From positions 14,677-78,676 of the forward strand of contig JBKJIQ010000030.1 in assembly GCA_046598395.1 (NCBI GenBank): a DNA stretch of 64,000 nt, read 5' to 3'. The notes beneath the pieces were generated by a model. It was given only the letters and a program-made list of their open reading frames with translations. It was not told the origin of the DNA and ran no database searches. Positions 26,012 through 35,195 of this stretch are shown here, piece after piece. How positions within the stretch are numbered: the first letter of the stretch is position 1; each line of letters begins with the position of its first letter. This DNA comes from JAENVU01 sp046598395 (GTDB lineage: Bacteria; Actinomycetota; Acidimicrobiia; IMCC26256; JAENVU01). The position numbers were made by a program, and so were the translations under genes.

Positions 26012-26935
26012 CTACTTCGGCGCGCAGGTCTTCGCCGGTGCTGAAACGCCGAGGGCGGTAGCGACGGCAGCCACGTTCTTGGTGTCGGAGAGAACGACGA
26101 GGCCCCGAGGCAGCAACAACACCTGCGCGTTCGGGAGCTGGAGACACACGTTGGCCACCTCGGTGGGAACGTACTTGGTGGGATCCAGCTTGGTGCCTTT
26201 GAAACTCTCGATAATGGCCCGTTGCCCGCCGGTGAGGGTGCATTGCCCGAATGCACCGGGGAGTCCGTCGATGACGTAATGGCGATTGCCGAACATCAGA
26301 TCGCGGTCTTCGAGCAGGAAGTCGGTGCAGCCCAGCCCTGCGCTCGCGAGCTTGCCTGCGATATCGGACGTGTGGGCCACAGACTCATCAACCCAACTCT
26401 TGCCTTGGGGCCCTGGACAGGGAGTGAAGAGGAACTTCGCACCCCTGAGCGTGGTGCCCAACTTACGGGCCACGCCTTCGGCGTCGGGTTGGGCTGTCCA
26501 GCGCGGGCCGATCGCCCATGCAATTCCGGGGAGGACCGCCTTGGCCCGGGCTGCCACCTTGCAGAGCACCCTGCCGTGGGTCTTGGCCCAGTCCAGCGCG
26601 GCCGCCTGCGTGGTGAATCCCGCCAGGTCGACATCGTCGGTCAGGATCTTGCAGCGGCCGATCGCATCAGGGGCCGCGAACTTGTAGACCCGGCGAGAGT
26701 TCGCCAAGAACTCGGCCTCGCCGTAGAGGCCCCAGTCGGCGCATTCGCCCGGCAGTTTCGTCCCGACTTCGGCCACCACATCGGTGAGCGTCTTCGACGC
26801 CGCCACGTTCCAATGAGTCTTCGGGTCCGTGGGCGGACTCGGTTCGGTTTGACCCGCGCTACTCCCCGAGCTCGTACAGGCTGTTGCCAAGAGCGCAAGC
26901 GCCACCAGCATCGTCGTCATCGTTCGCCGGCTCAT
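26012..26935 (-). CDS. Secreted lipoprotein, cysteine-containing, unknown function
   Basis: 307 residues from ATG at 26935, with GGGAGGA seven bases upstream. Signal peptide MSRRTMTTMLVALALLATACTSSG with lipobox ATAC. The mature part has two halves of similar length, each with GRCKIL / GQCTL-type Cys motifs and a repeated theme (YKFAAPDAIGRCKILTDD; YVIDGLPGAFGQCTLTGG), suggesting an internal duplication. About seven Cys could form disulfides. No enzyme motif recognised. Confidence 0.75.
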   Translation of the reverse strand: MSRRTMTTMLVALALLATACTSSGSSAGQTEPSPPTDPKTHWNVAASKTLTDVVAEVGTKLPGECADWGLYGEAEFLANSRRVYKFAAPDAIGRCKILTDDVDLAGFTTQAAALDWAKTHGRVLCKVAARAKAVLPGIAWAIGPRWTAQPDAEGVARKLGTTLRGAKFLFTPCPGPQGKSWVDESVAHTSDIAGKLASAGLGCTDFLLEDRDLMFGNRHYVIDGLPGAFGQCTLTGGQRAIIESFKGTKLDPTKYVPTEVANVCLQLPNAQVLLLPRGLVVLSDTKNVAAVATALGVSAPAKTCAPK

Positions 26936-27021
26936 GAATCCTCCCGTGTAAGCGACCGAGGTTAGCGGCCGCGTCACCGCCAACCGACGCGGTCTCGCCC
27001 GGTTCAGACCGGCTCCGGACG

Positions 27022-27056
27022 CGGATGGGCCCGCCCTTGCGGGGCGGGCCCATCCG
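27022..27056 (-). terminator. Strong hairpin after the 27.1 kb secreted-protein gene
   Basis: Perfect 14-bp stem CGGATGGGCCCGCC / GGCGGGCCCATCCG with a 7-base loop, 28 bases after the stop at 27085. No U run follows, but stem strength and place suggest transcription stop. Confidence 0.6.
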
Positions 27057-27084
27057 ATGGTGCTGTGCGGTAGTACTTGGAGTC

Positions 27085-27894
27085 TTAGACCCCGACGTAG
27101 GTGAACGTCAGCCCGGAAGCCGGGTTGCCCAGCAACGACAGACCGTCGCCGACCTGGACCTGGGTGATGGATGCGTTTCCGGCAATGCCGTCGGTGCAAC
27201 CCAGCGGGTTACCCGTGAGGATGTCCAGTCCGTATCCGTTGTAGCCAAACGGGCGGGAACCGACTGGCAGACCCGGACCGACCGGTGAGATCGGGCCGAA
27301 CTTGCTGACCGGGTCCTCGTACAGCGTTCCACTGACGGTGGCGCCAACACTTGGCCCCTTGGCAATGAGACCGGTGATCTCGATCACGTCGAGACTTCCC
27401 GGCACAAAACCCTTGATCGTGAGGTAGGCCTGGATCTGCCATGGCTTGAGCAGACCATCAAGTTGGCTCATGGTGATCGTCTCTTTGCCGGTGAGGGCAA
27501 ACCGGTTGGCGTAGGTAGCGTCAGCCGCAATCGCAGCGGGGTTACTCGCACAGCCACTCACACCCGTGAGCTTCGAGGCGCTCGCCTTCGGGGTCAGAAT
27601 GCCGGGAACCGGTCCACCGAGGTTGTTGAACGGAACCAAAAGGCCCGCACAGTAACCACCGAGCTTCGCGCCGACAGGAGCACCGGTGCTGAAGTCGCTC
27701 ATCAGCGCCGTGGTCACGACGACCGGGTTGGTCTGGTCACCCAGGCCCGGAACCAGCTTGCCGAGCGAAACAGAGCCAGTACAGCCCCCAGCCGGCGTAT
27801 CAACGGCGTTTGCTGCGGGCGCCGCGAATGCGACCATGCCCCCGGCAACCGCCAGCGCACTGAAGGCGCCGATTGCTCGTGTCTTGAAGTTCAC
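27085..27894 (-). CDS. Secreted protein of unknown function
   Basis: 269 residues from GTG at 27894, with GGAGGAG nine bases upstream. A classical signal peptide (VNFKTRAIGAFSALAVAGG...AFAAPAANA, cut probably after ANA) has no lipobox. The mature protein is rich in Gly, Pro, Leu and small residues, with four Cys (GGCTGS, GYCAGL, SGCASN, LGCTDG). No membrane anchor after the signal, so it is probably released or wall-attached. I recognise no family; it could be structural. Confidence 0.75.
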   Translation of the reverse strand: MNFKTRAIGAFSALAVAGGMVAFAAPAANAVDTPAGGCTGSVSLGKLVPGLGDQTNPVVVTTALMSDFSTGAPVGAKLGGYCAGLLVPFNNLGGPVPGILTPKASASKLTGVSGCASNPAAIAADATYANRFALTGKETITMSQLDGLLKPWQIQAYLTIKGFVPGSLDVIEITGLIAKGPSVGATVSGTLYEDPVSKFGPISPVGPGLPVGSRPFGYNGYGLDILTGNPLGCTDGIAGNASITQVQVGDGLSLLGNPASGLTFTYVGV

Positions 27895-28265
27895 GTGTAT
27901 GTCTCCTCCGTTGAGTGTGAATCGTTGTTTCGGGTGGGCAGACCGCACGCCCATCGCCACGTCAGCGGAGGTCCAGCAACGAGCAGGAGTTGTTGACAAC
28001 ACAGCCCCCCAGCGCTCATCCCGCACTTCCCCCCAGTCGTCCCGGTGCCAGCGCTTCCGAACAGTTCCGAAGAAAGCACACTGATCCCGAGTCGGTCTAG
28101 ACGAGAGTCTGTACCCGCCGACACCCCGTGTCAAGCGTCAAAACCGCGCAGCGTGGTCTTTCCGGCAATCGGCCACAACCGTGCGCTCCAACCGTGCACT
28201 TCTCTCCCGGATACGCCGCGGCGCGGTTTCCGAACCGAAATACCGTTCCACCATGAATTCGGCGG
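27895..28265. other. Intergenic region (371 bases)
   Basis: No gene is evident. It must hold the promoter of the secreted-protein gene to its left. An odd palindrome TGTTGACAACA lies near 27988. A short hairpin CGGTT-TCCG-AACCG (28224-28237) is close behind the next gene's stop. Nothing else was recognised. Confidence 0.4.
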
Positions 28266-29540
28266 TCATTTCCCGAGCGATTCGAAGGTGAGGCACGACC
28301 ACGGCGATCCGCGCAGATCCAGGACCTGGCCGAGGCCGGACGTCTCACCGTCGGCTCCCACATCGGAGGGGCTGGTCACGGAACCGGGACCGCAGGCCAG
28401 CTTCGAACCGTTGGGCATCGTCACCTCCACATAGCCCGCGATCGGCGACGCCGGCCCCGCGTAGATCGCGAGACCACCGAGGTCGGGCGCGAGCGGTTGC
28501 GTCCTACCGTCGGCCAGGGTGAGCTGGGCGGTCGCGCCGGCTGGAAGCAGAACCCCGATCATTTCGAACACGCTCCGCGCGCTGGCGTCGACCACGAACT
28601 GGACCTGATCGGTCGAATCATCCGACGCGGTGGCGGCAGGCACGCACCGATGGCCATCGGCACCCGCACCGGCCACCGCGTCGAACGCCGGTGTGGCCTC
28701 CACACGCCAACACGTTCCCCCGGCGGAGGACGGGGACCGGAACACTCGATACGAGACGCCCGCCGCCTCGCCGCTCGCCACCGGCGCGAAATCACCGGCA
28801 GGGGTCACGACCGCGGCGGTAGACACGATCTGGCCGGGACTCGGCGCGCGCACCGCGGGCGCCGCGCTCCGCGGGGCCAGGTCGTAGCGGGCCGAGACGC
28901 CGAACGCGTTGGTGAACTCCACGCGTACCAGAGCATCGCCCGCGGTCCAGAGCGAGAGCGCTTTCAGGCCGAGACCGACCGTGCCCGCGTTCATCGCCTT
29001 CACTCCCGTGGCCCGCTGGGAACCAATGCGGGTCTTGCCGAGATCGGTCCACTGCGGATTGGTGAGCGCCAGTTGCTGCAACAGGAATTGGGGAACGTAC
29101 GCACCGACGATCAGGGCCCCGAACCCACTGCCGTCACCCGGCAACGGGAGCCATCCCCCAGCGCCACTTGGGTCCACGAGCACTGCGTTCAGTCCGCCGG
29201 TCGATGACCCAGCAATCACTGCCCGCCGCAGATAGGCGTTGGCACCCACAATGCGGAGCTCCGCCCGGCCCGCTTGGTCGACTTGAAAAACTGGGATCCG
29301 CACCAGCCCGAGCTTCGCCGGGGTGTCGAACGCACCGGACACGATCCCTCGCTGTCGACCGAACTTCGCCTTCCCGGTGAGCGCATACGGGCCCCGGCCG
29401 CCGAGATCGGACTGGAGCGCCTTGATATCAAGCGTTCGGCCCCGTGGCGGCGATGACGAACTTTCGGAGTTGCAGCCACCAAGGACAAGCGCGGCGATCG
29501 TCAGGGCCGTGACCATGACGACTTTCGGAGAGGTCAACAT
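28266..29540 (-). CDS. Predicted lipoprotein of unknown function
   Basis: 424 residues from ATG at 29540; an internal ATG eight codons later is possible. Signal VVMVTALTIAALVLGGCNSE with lipobox LGGC. The mature part starts with TLDIKALQSDLGGRGPYALTGKAKFG and contains four Cys. The first half (to about 230) resembles LppX/LprG-type lipid-carrier lipoproteins in style only (AELRIVGANAYLR, GLKALSLWTAGDALVRVEF); I cannot confirm it. Divergent from the exporter genes that start 170 bases away, so they may share a regulatory region. Confidence 0.7.
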   Translation of the reverse strand: MLTSPKVVMVTALTIAALVLGGCNSESSSSPPRGRTLDIKALQSDLGGRGPYALTGKAKFGRQRGIVSGAFDTPAKLGLVRIPVFQVDQAGRAELRIVGANAYLRRAVIAGSSTGGLNAVLVDPSGAGGWLPLPGDGSGFGALIVGAYVPQFLLQQLALTNPQWTDLGKTRIGSQRATGVKAMNAGTVGLGLKALSLWTAGDALVRVEFTNAFGVSARYDLAPRSAAPAVRAPSPGQIVSTAAVVTPAGDFAPVASGEAAGVSYRVFRSPSSAGGTCWRVEATPAFDAVAGAGADGHRCVPAATASDDSTDQVQFVVDASARSVFEMIGVLLPAGATAQLTLADGRTQPLAPDLGGLAIYAGPASPIAGYVEVTMPNGSKLACGPGSVTSPSDVGADGETSGLGQVLDLRGSPWSCLTFESLGK

Positions 29541-29709
29541 GGCGAGAATCTTCGCGCGCGCGCCGGTGCGCGGCGACGTCGCCAACTCCTTTGGTGGCGA
29601 ACCCGACGGTTCCGGCCCGCCACTGAGCCCATGTAGTATCCGGCGCCCTGCCGGCGCCCCGGACCCACGCCGGGCCACGGAAAACAGGACTCGACGAGGA
29701 TCGCATCAG

Positions 29710-30558
29710 TTGACTGCACCGCTTGCCGACGCACCGCCTCCTGAAATCCGATATCGCCGGGGGCTCAATTTCCGCCGATCGCTGCGGGCGCTGTGGGCCT
29801 CTCGCCACGTGGTGTTGAACCTCGGGATCCGCGAGATTCGCGTCCGCTACAACCAAGCCGTCTTGGGCTTCGCGTGGGCGCTGCTCACGCCGGTGGTGCT
29901 CATGATCGTGTTCAGCGTATTCATCAAGAACGCGGCGGGCATCAACGTGAACACGCACGGAACGTCGTATCCGGTGTTCCTCTATACCGGCCTCCTCGCC
30001 TGGACATTCTTCTCGAGCGCGGTCTCATCGGCGGGTGGGATCCTCGTGTCGAACCCGCTGCTCAACAAGGTCTACGCACCTCGCGAGGTCTTTCCCCTCG
30101 CGACGATCGGCACCTCCGCGGTGGATGCCTGCGCGGCCACCGCGGTGCTCGGTGTGCTCTTCGTGATCTTCGGCGATTGGCCGCAACTCACCAGCCTCTG
30201 GGCGCCGGTGCTGATCCTCGTCCTCGTGGCCTTCACGGTGGGGGTAGGCCTCACATTTGCGGCGCTTACCGTGTATCTACGCGACCTACGTCAGGCGCTG
30301 CCACTGATGCTCCAGGTTGGACTCTTCGTGACGCCGGTGATCTATGGCATGAACAAGATCCCCGAGGCATGGCGCCCGCTCTACGTCTTCCTCGACCCGG
30401 TGGCAATGGTCATCACCGAACTCCGTCGTACCGTGCTGTGGGGCCAGGCGCCGAACTTCACCTACCTCGGTCTCGCATCGCTCTCGGCCGCGATCACGTT
30501 GGTGGTTGGCTACGGACTGTTCAAGCGCCTCGAGACCGGGTTCGCCGATGTCAGTTGA
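29710..30558 (+). CDS. wzm: Polysaccharide ABC exporter permease (Wzm/TagG type)
   Basis: 282 residues from a TTG at 29710, with GACGAGGA nine bases upstream. Six membrane helices are evident, with IREIRVRYNQAVLGFAWALLTPVVLM at the first and the ABC-2 pattern throughout (YLRDLRQALPLMLQVGLFVTPVIY, LDPVAMVITELRR). It forms the membrane channel exporting lipid-linked polysaccharide or teichoic acid. The end overlaps the ATPase gene by 11 bases. Confidence 0.93.
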   Translation: MTAPLADAPPPEIRYRRGLNFRRSLRALWASRHVVLNLGIREIRVRYNQAVLGFAWALLTPVVLMIVFSVFIKNAAGINVNTHGTSYPVFLYTGLLAWTFFSSAVSSAGGILVSNPLLNKVYAPREVFPLATIGTSAVDACAATAVLGVLFVIFGDWPQLTSLWAPVLILVLVAFTVGVGLTFAALTVYLRDLRQALPLMLQVGLFVTPVIYGMNKIPEAWRPLYVFLDPVAMVITELRRTVLWGQAPNFTYLGLASLSAAITLVVGYGLFKRLETGFADVS

Positions 30559-31771
30559 CGGCAGCGTTCACGTCGACCAGGTCTGGAAGCGATTCCGGCG
30601 CGACCGCGGGCGCCGCCTGCTCCGGGACCATCTCGCTCGCGCCACCCAGCGAGGAAGATCCGACACCACCGATCCATGGCGATGGGTCCTGCGCGACATC
30701 TGCTTCGACGTTGAGCCCGGCGAAAGCATGGCGATCGTCGGTGCCAACGGTTCCGGCAAATCGACCCTGCTCAAGATCATTGCCGGGGTCATGTTCCCGC
30801 ACTCGGGCAGCGTGGAAACGAACGGACGCATCGGTGCGCTCCTCGAGGTGATGTCGGGGATTCACCCCGACCTCACCGGCCGCGAAAACGTGCTCGTCTA
30901 CGCGTCGCTCCTCGGGCTCTCACGCAAGCAGGTCGCCGAGAAGTTCGACGAGATCGTCGACTTCGCGGAAATCGAGAACGCGATCGAGCGCCAAGTGAAG
31001 TTCTATTCGAGCGGCATGAAGATGCGCATCGGATTTGCGATCGCCGCATTTCTCCAGCCGAGCATCTTGATCGTCGATGAGGTCCTGGCGGTGGGCGACG
31101 CGTCGTTCCAGCAGAAGTGCCTGAACCGAATGCGCGAAGTGTTGACTTCGGGCACCACACTGCTCCTCGTCTCCCACGACCTCGCCGCAGTGGCGGCCAC
31201 CGCGCAGCGCGGGATCTGGCTCGAGGATTCGCGGGTGCGCGCCGCCGGCCCGGTGGCCGACGTGCTGAGCCAATACCGAACCGCGATAGAAGAAAAAGCC
31301 GAAGCCAACTCGGGCGTCGCCGGGAAGATCCAGATATCGAATGTACGAGTCACCGGTCCCACGAGCAGTCTCGTGTCTACCAACGAGCCGTGTCGGGTGA
31401 GCCTCGACGTGCATACCGACGATCCCTACAACGCGAACCTGTACATCGGCGTCACCGAGGGCGCACCCACGCCGATCTTTGCGGTACGCCGCGAGGTCAC
31501 GCTCGAGCCGGGGGTGACCACGCTCACGCTCGACATGCCCCGCCTGCCACTGCCTGCGGGTAAGTACTTCCTGTGGTGCGGGGCGTACAAGGTGATGACG
31601 CGCATCGAGCTATCGCCGTGGCATCCGATTGCGTCGCTGCCCGTGGTGGGCACCCATCGCCTCGACCCCACGCCCGGCTCCATCGTGCGCCTCTCGCCCG
31701 TGTTCGTCGAGTCGCGTTGGACCGTGGAACGCGGCGATCCGCGCGACGCAGCATCCCTGGATCCGAGCTAA
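30548..31771 (+). CDS. wzt: Polysaccharide ABC exporter ATPase with C-terminal carbohydrate-binding domain (Wzt type)
   Basis: 407 residues from ATG at 30548 (MSVDGSVHVDQVWKRF). Walker A GANGSGKST, signature YSSGMKMRIGFA, Walker B ILIVDEVLAVGD and switch His in LLVSHDL. About 150 residues after the ATPase (from about 260) form a beta-rich domain (VSLDVHTDDPYNANLYIGVTE, AGKYFLWCGAYK), as in Wzt proteins that recognise the O-antigen end modification. This implies a terminal cap on the polymer, which the methyl- or sulfotransferases nearby could make. Confidence 0.94.
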   Translation: MSVDGSVHVDQVWKRFRRDRGRRLLRDHLARATQRGRSDTTDPWRWVLRDICFDVEPGESMAIVGANGSGKSTLLKIIAGVMFPHSGSVETNGRIGALLEVMSGIHPDLTGRENVLVYASLLGLSRKQVAEKFDEIVDFAEIENAIERQVKFYSSGMKMRIGFAIAAFLQPSILIVDEVLAVGDASFQQKCLNRMREVLTSGTTLLLVSHDLAAVAATAQRGIWLEDSRVRAAGPVADVLSQYRTAIEEKAEANSGVAGKIQISNVRVTGPTSSLVSTNEPCRVSLDVHTDDPYNANLYIGVTEGAPTPIFAVRREVTLEPGVTTLTLDMPRLPLPAGKYFLWCGAYKVMTRIELSPWHPIASLPVVGTHRLDPTPGSIVRLSPVFVESRWTVERGDPRDAASLDPS

Positions 31772-31811
31772 CCGCAGCGCAAGCCACCGCACGAGCGAAG
31801 CGCACGCCTGC

Positions 31812-32807
31812 TCAGAAAAGTTCGATGTCGCCGAGGGTGAGATCCCACCGCGATGGCACCGCTCCGGCATTGACGGGCTTGCACGTGAGTATCGGTCCGA
31901 CCCGTGGGAGCCGCACCATTCCACCGGGCCACCACTCCCCGCCGCCGAGTCCGAGCACATAGTCCGCATCGGCGGCGCGGGCGACGGCGCGCACGAGGCT
32001 CGCCGCCGTCGACCGGTCACCCGCACGGGTGAGGAGTGCGACCAACGCGGCCTCGCGGGCGGTTCCCCGTTCACGAATCCGGAAGATCGCCAAACCGTCG
32101 CGCAGTCCGGCAGCCGCCGGGATCGCGCGGTACCCGAGAAGCGGGGTTCCGAATCGCCACCTGAGGAACTCCGGGCTCATCCGGGTGGCCAGTCCGGCTC
32201 CGGGCGCTCGGGCATCAAGCAGCGATCTGACGCCGGCTGCATCGGCCAGCGCGTCGACCACGTCGATACCGGCGTTGCTCGGGGTCGACCACCGCTGTGC
32301 CGGGACCCTTGCCTTCGCGATGCGAGCGACGCGGGTCCAACGAGTTGGGCGCACGACGGTGGGGAGTTGCCCCACGAGTTGCCACCCCATCTTGAGATAT
32401 CCCGGGCGGCTCTGATCATTCGGCGTGTTGAACACGAACGCCACGCCCTCGGCCGCGAGTTCATCGAGCGCGTGCAACGTGAGCTTCGTGAAGATGCCGC
32501 GACCTTGATAGTCGGGATGGGTCGCGGTATCCACCGCCCGCACCGCCCGCACGACCCGGTCACCATCGAGGAATTCCCAGCGCATCAAGGTCCGGAACCC
32601 CGCGATGCGGTCGCCTTCGCACGCGAGCCAGGCCGGGGAGGGACCGAATACGTTCTCGATGTGCTTCCAGGCGAACAGCGCCTCGTACCGATCATCCACC
32701 TCACGACCGAGGGAGACGCGCAGCAGCTCAAGGATCGCGCCACGATCGGAATCGGTGGCACGCCGGTAGTCGAGGGGCTCGCGAGCGTCAGCCACCGAGC
32801 ACGTCAT
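31812..32807 (-). CDS. GNAT-family acetyltransferase
   Basis: About 331 residues from ATG at 32807, overlapping the glycosyltransferase stop by 20 bases; a GTG at 32795 is an alternative. The GNAT domain has DYRRATDSDRGAILELL, WKHIENVFGPSPAWLA and the acetyl-CoA loop THPDYQGRGIFTKLTL. NTPNDQSRPGYLKMGW follows, as in other GNATs of polysaccharide loci. The second half (from about 190) is unassigned and may be a second, degenerate GNAT fold. It probably acylates a sugar or amino-sugar. Confidence 0.78.
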   Translation of the reverse strand: MTCSVADAREPLDYRRATDSDRGAILELLRVSLGREVDDRYEALFAWKHIENVFGPSPAWLACEGDRIAGFRTLMRWEFLDGDRVVRAVRAVDTATHPDYQGRGIFTKLTLHALDELAAEGVAFVFNTPNDQSRPGYLKMGWQLVGQLPTVVRPTRWTRVARIAKARVPAQRWSTPSNAGIDVVDALADAAGVRSLLDARAPGAGLATRMSPEFLRWRFGTPLLGYRAIPAAAGLRDGLAIFRIRERGTAREAALVALLTRAGDRSTAASLVRAVARAADADYVLGLGGGEWWPGGMVRLPRVGPILTCKPVNAGAVPSRWDLTLGDIELF

Positions 32808-33936
32808 TCGGGACCACGGATCGATACACGGCCTCGAGCCGGGCCACCGTGCGCCGAATATCAAACTGCGGAGCGCTCGCGGCTGCAGCCTCACTGAGCC
32901 GCGCTCGCCGCGCCGGATCCACGACCAAGGCCGCGATCGCGTCGGCGAGCGCCGCGGGGTCACGCGGTGGGACAAGCAATCCGTTCACATCGTTCGAGAT
33001 TGCTTCGGATACGCCACCCACATCCGTGGCCACCACGGGGAGCCCAATCGCCAGTGCTTCCATCAGCGCGACCGGGAGCCCTTCGTTGTTCGACGCCAGC
33101 ACGAAGCCGTGGCATGCACTCATCACCCGAATCGCGTCGGGGCGCTCGCCCAAGATCGTGACGGTCGACTTCAGGCCGAGACGCGCGTGCTCCGCCCGGA
33201 TCTCGGCGTCGAGTGGGCCCTGACCCACGATCAGGAAGCGCACCGGGACCCCACGATCGAGGAGCAGGCGCGCCGCGGCCAACAGGTTCGGGTAGTCCTT
33301 CTGGGCGCGGAAGTTCGCGACGGTTCCGAACACCACCTCGTGGGCGGTGAGTCCGAGCTCACGCCGCGCGCCATCGCGATCTGCCTGCGCCCGGGCCGCC
33401 CCGAGATCAATGCCGTGGACCAGCACTTCCGCGCGGGCTTGGAGGTGTGCGGGCAGGGTGGAGTGAGCTTGACGCGACACGGAAATGTCGGCCGCGTCGA
33501 GCCGCATCGTGACACCGTTCAACACGCGGGTCGGACGCGCAAAGCTCCCCCACGTGTTGTGCAGGGTGTACATCGATCGCGGGCGCACCCGAGCGGGCAG
33601 CGTCCGCGTGACCAGACGACCGATACCCGCGGGGTACGGCGAGTGCGCGTGAAGCACATCCACCGGATGTTCTCGCAAGAGGCGCCGCAGCCGAGTGGCC
33701 CACCGAACGTCTCGCTCATCGCGAACATCGAGGCAGGTGGTCGCCACGCCCAGTGCCTCGAGTTCGGGCGCCAACTGCTGTTTCCACGGCAGCAGATAGG
33801 CGCACGAAATCTCGAACGCCGTGCGATCGTGATGCCCGGCCGCGGCCACGAGCAGTCGTTCCGCGCCACCCGGTCCGAGACCCTTCACCAACCACAGCAC
33901 CCGCATTGGGCGCGAGGACGCGGGCGCCGCGCTCAC
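32788..33936 (-). CDS. Glycosyltransferase family 4
   Basis: 382 residues from GTG at 33936; an ATG ten codons later (MRVLWLVKGLGPGGAERL) is possible. GT-B fold: N-terminal GPGGAERLL loop, VLHAHSPYPAGIGRL, then FGTVANFRAQKDYPNLLAA, EGLPVALMEALAIGLPVVATDVGG with the two donor-phosphate Glu, and GLLVPPRDP. A retaining transferase that adds sugar from a nucleotide donor at the cytoplasmic membrane face. Confidence 0.93.
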   Translation of the reverse strand: MSAAPASSRPMRVLWLVKGLGPGGAERLLVAAAGHHDRTAFEISCAYLLPWKQQLAPELEALGVATTCLDVRDERDVRWATRLRRLLREHPVDVLHAHSPYPAGIGRLVTRTLPARVRPRSMYTLHNTWGSFARPTRVLNGVTMRLDAADISVSRQAHSTLPAHLQARAEVLVHGIDLGAARAQADRDGARRELGLTAHEVVFGTVANFRAQKDYPNLLAAARLLLDRGVPVRFLIVGQGPLDAEIRAEHARLGLKSTVTILGERPDAIRVMSACHGFVLASNNEGLPVALMEALAIGLPVVATDVGGVSEAISNDVNGLLVPPRDPAALADAIAALVVDPARRARLSEAAAASAPQFDIRRTVARLEAVYRSVVPNDVLGG

Positions 33937-34057
33937 GGAGCCGCGCGCTGGAACGCAAGGTCATATGTAGAATCCTGAGCCACGCGCCCAAACCTGTCGT
34001 ATGAGGGACGCCAGAATACCCGCCCACTCGCGCACTCATGCGCGCAGTCAACCCTGG

Positions 34058-35194
34058 ATGTCGACGCCCATGAAGTTCATGTTCGTCTCGAATGACACCC
34101 GGGGAGGATCGAGTGTGAGCCAGCGTCAACTCGCTCGCCGGCTCACCACGCGGGGCCACCAGGTGGAGATCCTCGCCGCCGCCGTCGATAGCCGCGTGAT
34201 ACGCCCTTTCTACGACCGACAGGTTGACCTGTCCACGAGGCTGCGCGAGAGCCGCGTGCGTCCGGCGCTGCTCGCGTTTCAGCGGCCCCTGGGCCGGCGG
34301 CTCCACCGCCTGGACACCCCGGATCACCCCACGTGGGTGTGCGCGGTTCCCGAGAACGGATTCCGCGTACTTCGCCAGCGCTTCGAACCCGACGTGGTCG
34401 TCGCCAGCAGTATCGATCGGGTCTCGTGGCGGCGGGTGCGCGCCCAGGTACAAGCCCACGGGATTCCCAGCGTCCTCTACTTGCGTGAAGCATCAGCGAA
34501 AGGCCATCTCACAGTGACCGGCGCGCCGCCGGACCTCTTGCTCGCCAACGCCGAAAGCCTCGCCCTCGAGGCACGAGCTGCCGGGTACACCTGCACCGTG
34601 GTGCCATCGATTGTTGAACTTGATCGCTCGACCACGAAGACCACCCGCGCCGCAGTGGTCCTGGTGAATCCGATCGAGATGCTCGGCGGCGATCGGGTCT
34701 GGGCGCTCGCCGCCGCCCGGCCGGACATTCCCTTCATCCTGCGCGAGTCCAACATGATGAGCGAAGCAGAACTCGCGACGATCGCAATTCAGCTGGACGC
34801 CCATCCAAACGTGACGGTGCAGCCGTACACCACCTCCCCTGCAGAGCTCTACCAGCAGGCGCGCATCCTGCTCGTACCCCATCGGGTCGACAACCGGCCG
34901 CGCGTCGTTCTCGAAGCGCAGTCAAACGGCATCCCGGTGCTCGCCACGTCCTTCCCCGGTCTGATCGAAGCGGTCGGGCGTGGCGGTGTCCTGGTCGACA
35001 ACGACGCCAAACCCTCGGAATGGATAGAGGCGCTCTCACACATGTGGGACGACCCCGTGGGTTACGACGCGCTGGTTGACGCAGCCCGGTTGCACGCGAG
35101 CCGCGACGACGTCACTCCGGACCGGATCCTCGAACTCTTTGAGACGCTCGTCGGCGACCTCGTCGCCGAATCTGCGCCCACGCGTGGGGACTGA
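34058..35194 (+). CDS. Glycosyltransferase, GT-B fold (GT4-like)
   Basis: 378 residues from ATG at 34058, with a second ATG four codons later (MKFMFVSNDTRGGSSVSQRQL). VVLVNPIEMLGGDRVW and ILLVPHRVDNRPRVVLEAQSNGIPVLATSFPGLIEAVGRGGVLV form the C-terminal donor half. It differs from its GT4 neighbour in the middle and lacks the full E-x7-E set, with RVVLEAQ in that place. Divergent from the GT4 gene on the left across about 120 bases, which must hold both promoters; TAGAAT at 33967 could be a -10 box. Confidence 0.85.
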   Translation: MSTPMKFMFVSNDTRGGSSVSQRQLARRLTTRGHQVEILAAAVDSRVIRPFYDRQVDLSTRLRESRVRPALLAFQRPLGRRLHRLDTPDHPTWVCAVPENGFRVLRQRFEPDVVVASSIDRVSWRRVRAQVQAHGIPSVLYLREASAKGHLTVTGAPPDLLLANAESLALEARAAGYTCTVVPSIVELDRSTTKTTRAAVVLVNPIEMLGGDRVWALAAARPDIPFILRESNMMSEAELATIAIQLDAHPNVTVQPYTTSPAELYQQARILLVPHRVDNRPRVVLEAQSNGIPVLATSFPGLIEAVGRGGVLVDNDAKPSEWIEALSHMWDDPVGYDALVDAARLHASRDDVTPDRILELFETLVGDLVAESAPTRGD

Positions 35195-35195
35195 G

